Shown: in pieces, positions 1-5,572 of the stretch
How the letters are laid out: every line of letters begins with the position of its first letter
How positions within the stretch are numbered: position 1 is the stretch's first letter
From: Chitinophagales bacterium
Lineage (GTDB): Bacteria; Bacteroidota; Bacteroidia; Chitinophagales; UBA10324
DNA: 5,572 nt
Assembly (NCBI GenBank): GCA_026786335.1
Contig: JAJAYG010000336.1
Coordinates: 1-5,572, forward strand
Direction of reading: 5' to 3'
Notes under the pieces: generated by a model
What the model saw: only the letters and a program-made list of their open reading frames with translations
What the model was told of the DNA's origin: nothing
The model's database searches: none
Translations under genes and position numbers: made by a program

Positions 1-462
1 CTCTTAAATGCATACCACCATTTTCTGCCCGATGTGGATGACATTTTTAAGGAGGGAAAAAAACTTTACAACACCAAAGCCGAAAAGAATTTTGTGAATA
101 AAGCTTTTACCCTTTGCCCCAATGTAAGTATTGACAATGCTATTATGGAAAAGGCAAAAAATGTTTCTGTTATTCCGGTGCAGTTTGGCTGGAGCGATCT
201 TGGAACATGGGCTTCGCTGTACGAAGCTTATGAAAAAGATTATTGGGGAAATGCCGTGAGCGGAAAAAATGTGATGATCTATGATTCCTCTAATTGCATG
301 GTGATGGTGCCCGATAAAAAATTGGTAGTAATGGAAGGCCTCGAAGATTTTATTGTAGTGGATACTGAAGATGCTTTGCTCATTTGCCGCAAAGATCAGG
401 AGCAGAAGATCAAAGAGATAGTAATGGATATTAAGTTGAAGAAGGGGGAAAAGTTCTTGTGA
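1..462 (+). CDS. manC: Mannose-1-phosphate guanylyltransferase, C-terminal part (5' end outside window)
   Basis: This enzyme makes GDP-mannose from mannose-1-phosphate and GTP in the cytoplasm, supplying mannose, and often fucose, for glycans. The reading frame is open from base 1 and ends with TGA at 460-462, leaving 153 residues. The family hallmark FGWSDLGTW is at fragment residues 62-70 (bases 184-210), preceded by VSIDNAIMEK at 42-51; both are typical of bacterial GDP-mannose pyrophosphorylases. The protein ends soon after the DQEQKIKEIV helix. There is therefore no room for the C-terminal phosphomannose isomerase cupin of bifunctional ManC/AlgA. Family members of this short form are about 350 residues, so roughly 200 N-terminal residues, including the GTP-binding signature, lie off the left edge. 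A GTG at 34 is internal and is not a start. The gene converges on the glycosyltransferase operon. The family call is strong; the symbol is by analogy. Confidence 0.9.
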   Translation, partial: LLNAYHHFLPDVDDIFKEGKKLYNTKAEKNFVNKAFTLCPNVSIDNAIMEKAKNVSVIPVQFGWSDLGTWASLYEAYEKDYWGNAVSGKNVMIYDSSNCMVMVPDKKLVVMEGLEDFIVVDTEDALLICRKDQEQKIKEIVMDIKLKKGEKFL

Positions 463-465
463 TTT

Positions 466-491
466 CGTCCTTCGATAAACTCAGGATGACA
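466..491. repeat. Dispersed intergenic repeat motif (CCTTCGAyAArCTCAGGATG type)
   Basis: The gap between the two convergent genes contains CCTTCGATAAACTCAGGATG, flanked by CGT and ACA. This closely resembles a short motif (CCTTCGACAAGCTCAGG and its reverse complement) that I recognise as abundant between genes in many bacterial genomes, notably Bacteroidota. Only one copy is visible here, so repetitiveness is recalled, not shown. The element has weak internal symmetry (TCCT...AGGA) and no T-run, so it is not a convincing terminator by itself. No better terminator is visible in 463-530 for either converging gene. Confidence 0.5.
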
Positions 492-530
492 ATGATTGCG
501 AATTTTTGATTTCGGATTTTGCAAGCGGAT

Positions 531-1856
531 CTAATTGACTGCAAGATCAATTGAATTTTTTAATGATTTTTTTATTTCGATAATAAGAACTGAAATAACA
601 GCAACATATTCCACTGCCGTCAGCCACAAATTTTCGTTATAACTTTTAGTTTGGTAAGTCGCGTAACTCAATACGATCATTAGCGACCAAACTATTGCGT
701 AGCGGTAACCTGTAATCACACTCATCATCACCAAAGTTGTTATGTACCATGGATGAACAGTGGTAGATAAAAGAAAAAATATGGTGAGTGAAAATTGCAT
801 CATGCGAAAAAAATTCTGCAGTTCAATTTTCTTTTCCTTCCAACCCAAAATCATAACTATCACAAAAACACTTAGCGCCAGCCACGGACCTGCTGACTGT
901 ATGATGTTATAACCTGTTATTTGAAAACCAATCCACCGAATGAGGAAATACATACTTGCATTAAATTCAAACTTTTGAAAATAAAGATCAACGCTTGATC
1001 CAATGTTTGAGATGAGTTGATTATTAATGAAAGGAAAAAATAAGAGCGCACAAACAATTGCGGTGATTAAAAAATAAATGATGCTTCTTGCTTTCAATCT
1101 TTTAATTAAGAAAGGAAGAAACATAAGCGGAACTATTTTAATGCAAACAGCAAATGCAAATGCTATTGACGAAAGCAAATTTTTCTTGAGTACTAATAAA
1201 TAAACTGCCAACAGCAAAAAGAAAATCAAGATAGCTTCAAGATGCACATTGCCGCTAAGTTCAATTATCACCAGTGGGTTGAGCGCAAACCATAAAACAT
1301 TTTTTTTTGGTAATTGAAATTGCGAAAGCAGTTTTATCAAAATAAAAATGCTACCGGCTTCGGCTGCTACGCAAAAGAAATGCAATATGATAACTGATCC
1401 ATATAAATTATTTGGTGAAAGAAAAGCAACAACAGCAAAAAGAAACTGGCCGATGGGCGGATAGACAGAAAAGTAATTCGGGGAGTTCATTCCATCCAGC
1501 AAGCGTTGTAAATATTCATTTCCATTTTGCTGAATAAAAACTGATGGAATTTGCAAATAAGGGTTTACTCCTTTAGTAATTAAATTTCCGTCCCAAACAA
1601 ATCTGAAATAATCATCGCTTAGTGCAGGAATAGAAAACAGAAAAGTTATTCTGAAAAAAATTGCCGCAACAATCAGCCATGCAAAATTTCGGTCATCACT
1701 TCTTTTCAATAAAAAAATGTAAGCAGCAAATAAGATGAGGTAGACTGAAACAAGTTGCAGAAATTGTTCGCGGTGTAAAACATAGCCGAATAAAAAATAT
1801 CCGACGAAAGAAATAATGAGTGCAGTAAATATTTTCCAATCGAATTTAACCGGCAC
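531..1856 (-). CDS. Multispanning GT-C glycosyltransferase, probable polyprenyl-phosphomannose-dependent mannosyltransferase
   Basis: This is a 441-residue, very hydrophobic inner-membrane protein with roughly 11-13 predicted spans. The first large non-cytoplasmic loop carries the acidic GT-C signature DDYFRFVWDG (residues 81-90), then GVNPYLQIP (96-104) and VYPPIGQ (131-137). Further along are LNPLVIIELSGNVHLEA (192-208), KIVPLMFLP (240-248) and HPWYITTL (368-375). This motif order matches bacterial MptB/GT87-like mannosyltransferases, which move a sugar from a polyprenyl-phosphate donor onto an acceptor on the outer face of the membrane. The start is GTG at 1856: an in-frame TAA lies four codons upstream and the first internal Met is residue 123, so no better start exists. 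There is no Shine-Dalgarno sequence. It is the last gene of the operon, 41 bases after the membrane GT2. A nine-A run on the coding strand (1300-1308) encodes part of PKKN at residues 183-186. The GT-C fold is fairly secure; mannose as donor is inferred from motifs and from the nearby GDP-mannose gene. Confidence 0.8.
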   Translation of the reverse strand: MPVKFDWKIFTALIISFVGYFLFGYVLHREQFLQLVSVYLILFAAYIFLLKRSDDRNFAWLIVAAIFFRITFLFSIPALSDDYFRFVWDGNLITKGVNPYLQIPSVFIQQNGNEYLQRLLDGMNSPNYFSVYPPIGQFLFAVVAFLSPNNLYGSVIILHFFCVAAEAGSIFILIKLLSQFQLPKKNVLWFALNPLVIIELSGNVHLEAILIFFLLLAVYLLVLKKNLLSSIAFAFAVCIKIVPLMFLPFLIKRLKARSIIYFLITAIVCALLFFPFINNQLISNIGSSVDLYFQKFEFNASMYFLIRWIGFQITGYNIIQSAGPWLALSVFVIVMILGWKEKKIELQNFFRMMQFSLTIFFLLSTTVHPWYITTLVMMSVITGYRYAIVWSLMIVLSYATYQTKSYNENLWLTAVEYVAVISVLIIEIKKSLKNSIDLAVN

Positions 1857-1897
1857 AAATAAATTTTAATTAACAAAGTAAACCGATTTATCGAAGT

Positions 1898-3433
1898 TCA
1901 GCCAGCTTGTGCCTCTGCTGGAAATTCAATCTTTTTCCCTTTTCCTGCAGAAGGCCCCGAATGAACCACTGAGTAAAAACAAACAAAACCAAATCCGAAA
2001 GCAAGCAGCAAGTGAAAAGGAAACAGCCCAAAATCATCTACTCTAAAAGCGAGATACATTCCCCATGCAAAATAAATTGCAAGAATTCCTTCAACAATCG
2101 TCATTGCATTAATTGAATTCTGTAAATACTTGTTGCTCTTCCATGTTTCGCCCCCTGCCTTTAAGTTGAACTTTGGTGTGCGGATGAATGATGATTTTTT
2201 TCCTGCATAACCTTCCAACACGGCCACCGCATTGTGCAAAGCCAATCCCATACTGATAGATAAAAAGAGCGGGAATTTTTGAAGGAAGTGATAAAAATTT
2301 TTGGGAAAACTTTTATCATGCTGCGCTAATGCAGTGTAATAAAAAACCGAAAGCACTAAAAAACTTAAAAGAAAAAATGAAGCATAATAAAATATTACTT
2401 CAAACTGTTCAAACTCATTTTTAACAAGCAGCATTGGAATGCTCAGCAAAGCAGTAATCATTATTGCAATAAAAACCGAGCTGTTCATTAAGTGAAAAAT
2501 GGCGTGAATCTTTGTTCCAAATTTTAAATCTTTTTGCACCAATACCGAAATCAGATTTTTCTTCGCGCATTCCGCCGCACCCTTATTCCAGCGGAACTGC
2601 TGATTCTTTAATGCACTCATGGTTACAGGAAGTTCGGCGGGAGAATTAACATCCTCCATATAAACGAACTTCCATTTTTTCAACTGTGCGCGGTAACTTA
2701 AATCCAAATCTTCTGTAAGCGTATCCGACTGCCATCCGCCGGCATCAGTAATGCAACGCTTCCTCCAAATTCCTGCAGTGCCATTGAAGTTAATGAAATG
2801 ACCTCCTGTATTTCTTCCTGTTTGTTCGATCGAAAAATGTGCATCGAGTCCAAATGCCTGAAGACGGGTGAGCATTGAGTAATCTTTATTCAAATGAGTC
2901 CAGCGGGTTTGCACTGCGCCTACTCTGCTATCGGCAAATTGAGGAATTGTTTTTTTGAGGAAATATTTTTCGGGAAGAAAATCAGAATCAAAAATTGCAA
3001 TAAAATCTCCTTTGGCTATTTCAAGACCATAGGCAAGTGCGCCTGCTTTATATCCCACTCTGCTATCGCGGCGAACATGAACAATGTTGAGGCCGGCAGC
3101 GCTCAATTCATCCGTCTTCTTTCTTATTGTTTCAACGGTTTCATCATCAGAATCATCAAGCACCTGAATTTCCAATTTATCTTTCGGATAGTCAATTTGT
3201 GAAACTGCATCAAGCAGTCTTTCGGCAACATACAATTCATTATAAATAGGCAATTGAATTGTTACCAATGGAAATTCAGTTATGTCAGCAGCAATACTTT
3301 TCGGTTTTCTTTTTTCTCTTATTTTTTTTCTAAGGTAAAGAAAAACGAGGTTCAATTGAACTATGCTGTAACTAAAAATGAAAAGCAAAGCAACCGCATA
3401 AATGATAATAATAGCAATGGCAACAATCTTCAT
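1898..3433 (-). CDS. Membrane GT2 glycosyltransferase, cellulose/mannan synthase-like
   Basis: This is a 511-residue processive-type family 2 glycosyltransferase. An N-terminal membrane span (about 4-32) is followed by a cytoplasmic catalytic domain with all the expected acidic motifs: VLDDSDDET (91-99), FDSD (148-151), TED (240-242) and QQFRW (278-282, the QxxRW motif). LPIYNELYVAERLL (61-74) begins the nucleotide-sugar-binding region. About five hydrophobic segments follow (approximately 311-335, 345-368, 385-405, 441-462 and 468-490), ending in a short soluble tail. Length and motifs resemble the bacterial CESA-like group related to plant CslA/CslC enzymes, which polymerise beta-linked mannose or glucose at the inner membrane. 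There is no PilZ domain and no BcsB/BcsC neighbour, so ordinary bacterial cellulose synthase is unlikely. The ATG at 3433 lies 9 bases after the stop of the upstream GT2, indicating co-transcription. The catalytic residues look intact. The sugar used cannot be read from sequence; GDP-mannose is a reasonable guess. Confidence 0.88.
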   Translation of the reverse strand: MKIVAIAIIIIYAVALLFIFSYSIVQLNLVFLYLRKKIREKRKPKSIAADITEFPLVTIQLPIYNELYVAERLLDAVSQIDYPKDKLEIQVLDDSDDETVETIRKKTDELSAAGLNIVHVRRDSRVGYKAGALAYGLEIAKGDFIAIFDSDFLPEKYFLKKTIPQFADSRVGAVQTRWTHLNKDYSMLTRLQAFGLDAHFSIEQTGRNTGGHFINFNGTAGIWRKRCITDAGGWQSDTLTEDLDLSYRAQLKKWKFVYMEDVNSPAELPVTMSALKNQQFRWNKGAAECAKKNLISVLVQKDLKFGTKIHAIFHLMNSSVFIAIMITALLSIPMLLVKNEFEQFEVIFYYASFFLLSFLVLSVFYYTALAQHDKSFPKNFYHFLQKFPLFLSISMGLALHNAVAVLEGYAGKKSSFIRTPKFNLKAGGETWKSNKYLQNSINAMTIVEGILAIYFAWGMYLAFRVDDFGLFPFHLLLAFGFGFVCFYSVVHSGPSAGKGKKIEFPAEAQAG

Positions 3434-3442
3434 TTTATGATA

Positions 3443-4147
3443 TTACATGTATTTAAAAATGGTAGTAATAATTTTATAACCCGCCCCCACTGTTCCTTTA
3501 ACGGTTCCCGAAACTTTTGAAATGCCAATTCGCTTTCTGTAAGTAACAGGTACTTCTATAAATTTCAATTTTTGTTTTGCTGCTTTCAGTTGCATCTCCA
3601 CCGTCCACCCAAAATTTGTATCAATCATTTCAAGCATCATCAGCTTATCCCATTTTATTGCTCTAAATGGTCCCAAGTCTGAATAGGTAACTCCATAAAT
3701 CCATTTCAGCAATCGCGTTGCCAGCCAATTCCCAAATACTTGTTGCGGTTGCATTGATCCTTTATCTCTATTTCCTTTTGCGCGCGAACCTATCACAAAA
3801 TCGAAATCATCATTCACAATCGGATCAATCAATAATTTCATCTCTTCGGGGTGATCTGAATAATCGCCATCCACAAAAACTAAAATATCGGGTGCAACTG
3901 ATTTTGTATTCACATACTCCATTCCTTTCAAACAAGCCGAGCCGTATCCTTTTCTTCCGTCATGTATTACTTTGGCTCCTGCTGCTGTTGCTGCTTTTCC
4001 TGTATCATCATTCGAATTATTGTCAACCACAATAATTTCACGCACCAGATTTTTATCAATGTCGCCGATCACCTTTGCAATGGATTCCTGTTCATTGTAA
4101 GCAGGAATAATTACATCAACAATTGGTTTCCTTTTCTCTTCGCTCAA
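3443..4147 (-). CDS. Soluble GT2 glycosyltransferase, dolichyl/polyprenyl-phosphate sugar synthase type
   Basis: This is a 234-residue GT-A fold enzyme of the DPM1/DPG-synthase-like GT2 group, which transfers a hexose from a nucleotide sugar to polyprenyl phosphate on the cytoplasmic face. Motifs in order: VIIPAYNEQESI (12-23), VDNNSNDDT (41-49), the metal-binding stretch VDGDYSDHPEE (92-102), IGSR (119-122), SDLGPFRAI (156-164), FGWTVEMQ (179-186) and IGISKVSGT (207-215). There is no C-terminal membrane domain, so it is the single-domain form. The start is TTG at 4147: an in-frame TGA lies three codons upstream, and no ATG or GTG occurs before the catalytic core. It is the first gene of the operon, followed 9 bases later by the membrane GT2. 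Its lipid-linked product would be a natural donor for the GT-C enzyme encoded last in the operon. Whether the sugar is mannose or glucose is not decidable from the sequence. Confidence 0.88.
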   Translation of the reverse strand: MSEEKRKPIVDVIIPAYNEQESIAKVIGDIDKNLVREIIVVDNNSNDDTGKAATAAGAKVIHDGRKGYGSACLKGMEYVNTKSVAPDILVFVDGDYSDHPEEMKLLIDPIVNDDFDFVIGSRAKGNRDKGSMQPQQVFGNWLATRLLKWIYGVTYSDLGPFRAIKWDKLMMLEMIDTNFGWTVEMQLKAAKQKLKFIEVPVTYRKRIGISKVSGTVKGTVGAGYKIITTIFKYM

Positions 4148-4154
4148 AGCGGTT

Positions 4155-4184
4155 CAAAGATAACTGCATTGATGTTAGCATAAA
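4155..4184 (-). promoter_or_regulatory. Candidate Bacteroidota promoter for the glycosyltransferase operon
   Basis: On the minus strand TATCTTTG (4162-4155) fits the Bacteroidota -7 consensus TAnnTTTG exactly. An imperfect -33 box TTTA (consensus TTTG) lies 18 bases upstream at 4184-4181. The predicted transcript start falls within a few bases of the TTG start codon at 4147. If real, the message would be leaderless or nearly so. The -7 match is good but the -33 match is weak. Confidence 0.35.
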
Positions 4185-4200
4185 CTTTTGTTGGAAATCA

Positions 4201-4220
4201 TTAACAAACTTTTTAACAAA
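4201..4220. repeat. Short direct repeat TTAACAAA, twice, upstream of the operon
   Basis: TTAACAAA occurs at 4201-4208 and again at 4213-4220, a 12-base period. On the minus strand this reads TTTGTTAA twice, 54-73 bases before the TTG start of the operon. It could be a regulator half-site pair or alternative TTTG -33 elements, but in AT-rich intergenic DNA it could also be chance. Confidence 0.3.
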
Positions 4221-4243
4221 TCACTTGTGGGTGATTGGTAATG

Positions 4244-4276
4244 AAAAAAGGCAGTGGAATTTTCCACTGCTTTTTC
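4244..4276 (-). terminator. Intrinsic terminator, strong hairpin with T-run on the minus strand
   Basis: GCAGTGGA (4251-4258) pairs perfectly with TCCACTGC (4263-4270) around a four-base loop, extended by a G-U pair at 4250/4271. A-runs at 4244-4249 and T-runs at 4271-4275 flank it. Read on the minus strand the hairpin is followed by CCTTTTTTC, so it should end transcription coming from the T9SS relics. It lies 49 bases after the stop of the smaller relic. The T5 run on the plus side means it may also work in reverse. It insulates the downstream glycosyltransferase operon. Confidence 0.85.
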
Positions 4277-4319
4277 AAAGATGTGTTTCCAGAACTATTT
4301 CTTATCAAACTTTCATGAG

Positions 4320-4435
4320 TTATTTTATGATTACCAATTTTTTAGCCGCGGAAAAATAATCACCTTCTTTTAATACCCAAATGCAAATTGAAGTGAAGAA
4401 ATAATGAAGAAGAAGAAAAATAAAATGTGTTTCAT
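4320..4435 (-). pseudogene. Relic of a secreted protein: signal peptide plus out-of-frame T9SS-like C-terminal tail
   Basis: On the minus strand an ATG at 4435 opens a 21-codon frame encoding MKHILFFFFIISSLQFAFGY, with a TAA stop at 4372-4370. It has a Lys/His n-region, a solid hydrophobic core and a small-residue cleavage region, so it is a typical signal peptide with no mature protein after it. In another frame across the same point, VLKEGDYFSAAKKLVIIK ends at a TAA at 4322-4320. This resembles the final strand of type A T9SS sorting domains, which commonly end in KKLxIxK. The natural reading is an out-of-frame internal deletion that joined the first and last bits of a T9SS cargo gene. It begins 15 bases after the larger relic's stop and ends 49 bases before a terminator, as a gene end would. 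Alternatives are a genuine 21-residue peptide, or coincidence in AT-rich DNA. The signal-peptide part is clearer than the tail. Confidence 0.5.
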
Positions 4436-4450
4436 GGCTTGAGATTTAGG

Positions 4451-5385
4451 TTATTGAATTATGAGTTTTCCAAAATGAACTGGTTTATTTGACTTAAGCA
4501 TTTGGTAAAAAAATAAACCTTTAGAGAAAAAAATAGAAGATATCTTGATTGAGTGATTTACATCTAACTCTTCTGAGAATATAATTTTACCAGAGATATC
4601 TTCAATTACAATTGTAATTTTTGATTCGTCGGCTATTTCGAAAAATAAATTATCCCCAATCGAACAAGGGTTAGGATAAACAAGTAATTGTTCTCTACTC
4701 AATTCCGTTTCAGTCAACCCTAATGGCAAATCACAAACTGGATATTCGTATGATGTATCGAGATATTGTAGGATGTTATTCACCTTAAGGCATTTTAAAT
4801 TATATTTTACCTCCCATCCAAGTAAATTATTGTATGGTTCATAAATAAGCCCCCCTGTCCATCTTACGCCTTCGAACAAAGGAGTGGGTAGCCAGTGAGA
4901 CATGAAAGGTTAAATCGCTTGTGAAAATCGTTGCCAATCAATATTGAATCAATATCACTAATCCACATGCTATCTTCATCAGCATGAAGAAAGGTTTGAG
5001 GAGCAAGATCTCCAGTATGCAAATCGAAGTCAAAAAGGAGTTGCTCCATTGGATTGCAGGCGCAATAAAAGTAAATTTTTCGGTTTAATGTGTCTTCTCT
5101 TAATGCGCCCCCATATAGTCCGTAGTAATCTGGTTGTGCTGAATAAATTATATCTACATAAAGTTTTTTATACTCAATGCTATCAATAATAGTATCTCCG
5201 TTTGTATAATATCTTCTTTGTTCACACAATCGGCCGCAATAAGAATCGAAGTAATCGGCTCGCCATTCTCCGCCATCAAGTGGAAAGGGATGGTAAATAT
5301 TGGCTTACGAAAAAATATATGAGTTAGCACTCAGCAGGAGAATCAAGCAAAATAAAATTGAAAATATATTTTTTATCACAGGCAT
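4451..5385 (-). pseudogene. Disrupted T9SS-secreted protein (nonsense codon after signal peptide, then a frameshift)
   Basis: Reconstructed as one gene of about 311 codons from ATG 5385. Codons 1-26 form a signal peptide (MPVIKNIFSILFCLILLLSA core). Codon 27 is TAA (5307-5305), but the same frame continues with ANIYHPFPLDGGEW, then NGDTIIDSIEYKKLY, GALREDTLNRKIYF, EQLLFDFDLHTGD, IDSILIGNDFHKRFNLS. That order is familiar from Bacteroidota lineage-specific secreted proteins. Near 4890-4905 the sense passes to the -1 frame: HWLPTPLFEGVRWTGGLIYEP corresponds to the family's EGIGSxxGL region. The first frame meanwhile runs into TAA at 4866-4864. The second part, ending at TAA 4453-4451, carries a T9SS type A sorting domain of about 78 residues, from YPNP through DISGKII and SKGLFFYQML to GKLIIQ. 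Intact, it would be exported by Sec, then by T9SS, and be secreted or surface-anchored. Function is unknown. The apparent starts at 5229 (TTG) and 4903 (ATG) are artefacts of the lesions. Two sequencing errors are the main alternative. Confidence 0.82.
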
Positions 5386-5435
5386 TTTTTAAGAAAAGTT
5401 TCACCAGTCCGCTGCACTTGCTTACAATAATTTAT

Positions 5436-5467
5436 CAAACTTAAGAAAGGCATTTAAGGAAAGCAGA
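5436..5467 (-). promoter_or_regulatory. Candidate promoter of the disrupted T9SS cargo gene
   Basis: On the minus strand TAAGTTTG (5443-5436) matches the Bacteroidota -7 consensus TAnnTTTG. TCTG (5467-5464), one mismatch from the TTTG -33 box, lies 20 bases upstream. Transcription would start near 5430, giving a leader of about 45 bases before the ATG at 5385. The position is sensible, between the upstream terminator and the signal peptide, but the -33 match is imperfect. Confidence 0.35.
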
Positions 5468-5510
5468 AGATGTTTGAAAAAAATTTGGCGGCTTATGAAA
5501 TTAAGAAAAT

Positions 5511-5541
5511 AAAAAAGGCAGAAGAAAATTCCTCTGCCTTT
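5511..5541 (-). terminator. Intrinsic terminator of a gene beyond the right edge
   Basis: GGCAGAAGAA (5517-5526) pairs with TTCCTCTGCC (5529-5538) with a single mismatch. Six A's at 5511-5516 become a T6 run after the hairpin on the minus strand, whereas the plus side has only three T's. It therefore best serves a minus-strand gene entering from beyond 5572. Such a gene could end at the TAA in AAGAAATAA near 5563-5571, but too little is visible to call it. The A-run plus left arm is nearly the same as in the terminator at 4244. Confidence 0.8.
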
Positions 5542-5572
5542 AACAAATAATTCTCAACTGATTTATTTCTTC

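Noticed and set aside
1898..3433. Bacterial cellulose synthase BcsA
   Set aside because: The protein is too short, has no PilZ domain and lacks bcsB/bcsC neighbours. The DDS/DSD/TED/QxxRW set is shared by many processive GT2 enzymes.
2894..3520. Plus-strand open frames at 2894-3202 and 3254-3520 inside the membrane GT2 gene
   Set aside because: They are antisense to a gene with intact GT2 motifs, have no recognisable domains and show low-complexity composition. They are shadow frames.
4220..4235. Small hairpin ATCAC-ttgtgg-GTGAT as a regulatory RNA element
   Set aside because: It is only five base pairs, with no associated motif or T-run, so it is not distinguishable from chance.
3718..4359. 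Plus-strand open frames at 3718-4035, 3962-4183 and 4123-4359
   Set aside because: The first two are antisense to the DPM-like GT2 (runs of Leu or Cys are a giveaway). The third runs through the operon promoter region, the terminator and the small relic, and has no homology signal I recognise.
4864..4905. Programmed -1 ribosomal frameshift instead of a mutation
   Set aside because: I see no slippery heptamer or following stable structure here, and the upstream nonsense codon already blocks expression.
4451..5229. Treating 4864-5229 and 4451-4903 as two independent overlapping genes
   Set aside because: The first has only a TTG start in mid-domain and ends in nonsense after the frameshift. 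The second has no signal peptide although it has a T9SS sorting domain. The pieces join into one protein.
5546..5572. C-terminal end of a minus-strand gene at the right edge
   Set aside because: AAGAAATAA before the terminator could be a gene end, but only two codons would be visible, too few to support a feature.

Overview
The window looks like part of a Bacteroidota chromosome. It is AT-rich. Coding starts lack Shine-Dalgarno sequences, and two of the three operon genes start at GTG or TTG. Two sites match the Bacteroidota sigma -7 box TAnnTTTG. A secreted-protein relic carries a type IX secretion (T9SS) C-terminal sorting domain, which is largely restricted to this phylum. I cannot name the genus.

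Layout. Positions 1-462 (+) hold the C-terminal 153 residues of a mannose-1-phosphate guanylyltransferase, cut by the left edge. A 68-base convergent gap with a dispersed-repeat-like motif follows. Positions 4147-531 (-) are a tight three-gene glycosyltransferase operon, read right to left: a soluble GT2 of the dolichyl/polyprenyl-phosphate sugar synthase type; a membrane GT2 of the cellulose/mannan-synthase-like type; and a multispanning GT-C enzyme with the look of a polyprenyl-phosphomannose-dependent mannosyltransferase. Together with the GDP-mannose gene this suggests a pathway of GDP-mannose to a lipid-linked sugar to a glycan assembled at or across the inner membrane. The sugar identities are inferred.

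Positions 4320-5385 (-) are a graveyard of secreted proteins. The larger relic is a T9SS cargo gene with an in-frame stop just after its signal peptide and a later -1 frameshift. Immediately downstream is a shorter relic: a signal peptide followed, in another frame, by what looks like the last residues of a second T9SS sorting domain. Two very similar intrinsic terminators, both best placed for minus-strand transcription, bound this decayed segment at about 4244-4276 and 5511-5541. The right-hand one presumably ends a gene lying beyond the window.

I see no RNA genes, CRISPR arrays, insertion sequences or phage genes. The most informative observations are the pseudogene reconstruction and the mannose/lipid-linked glycosylation cluster. 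I found no convincing wholly new system.
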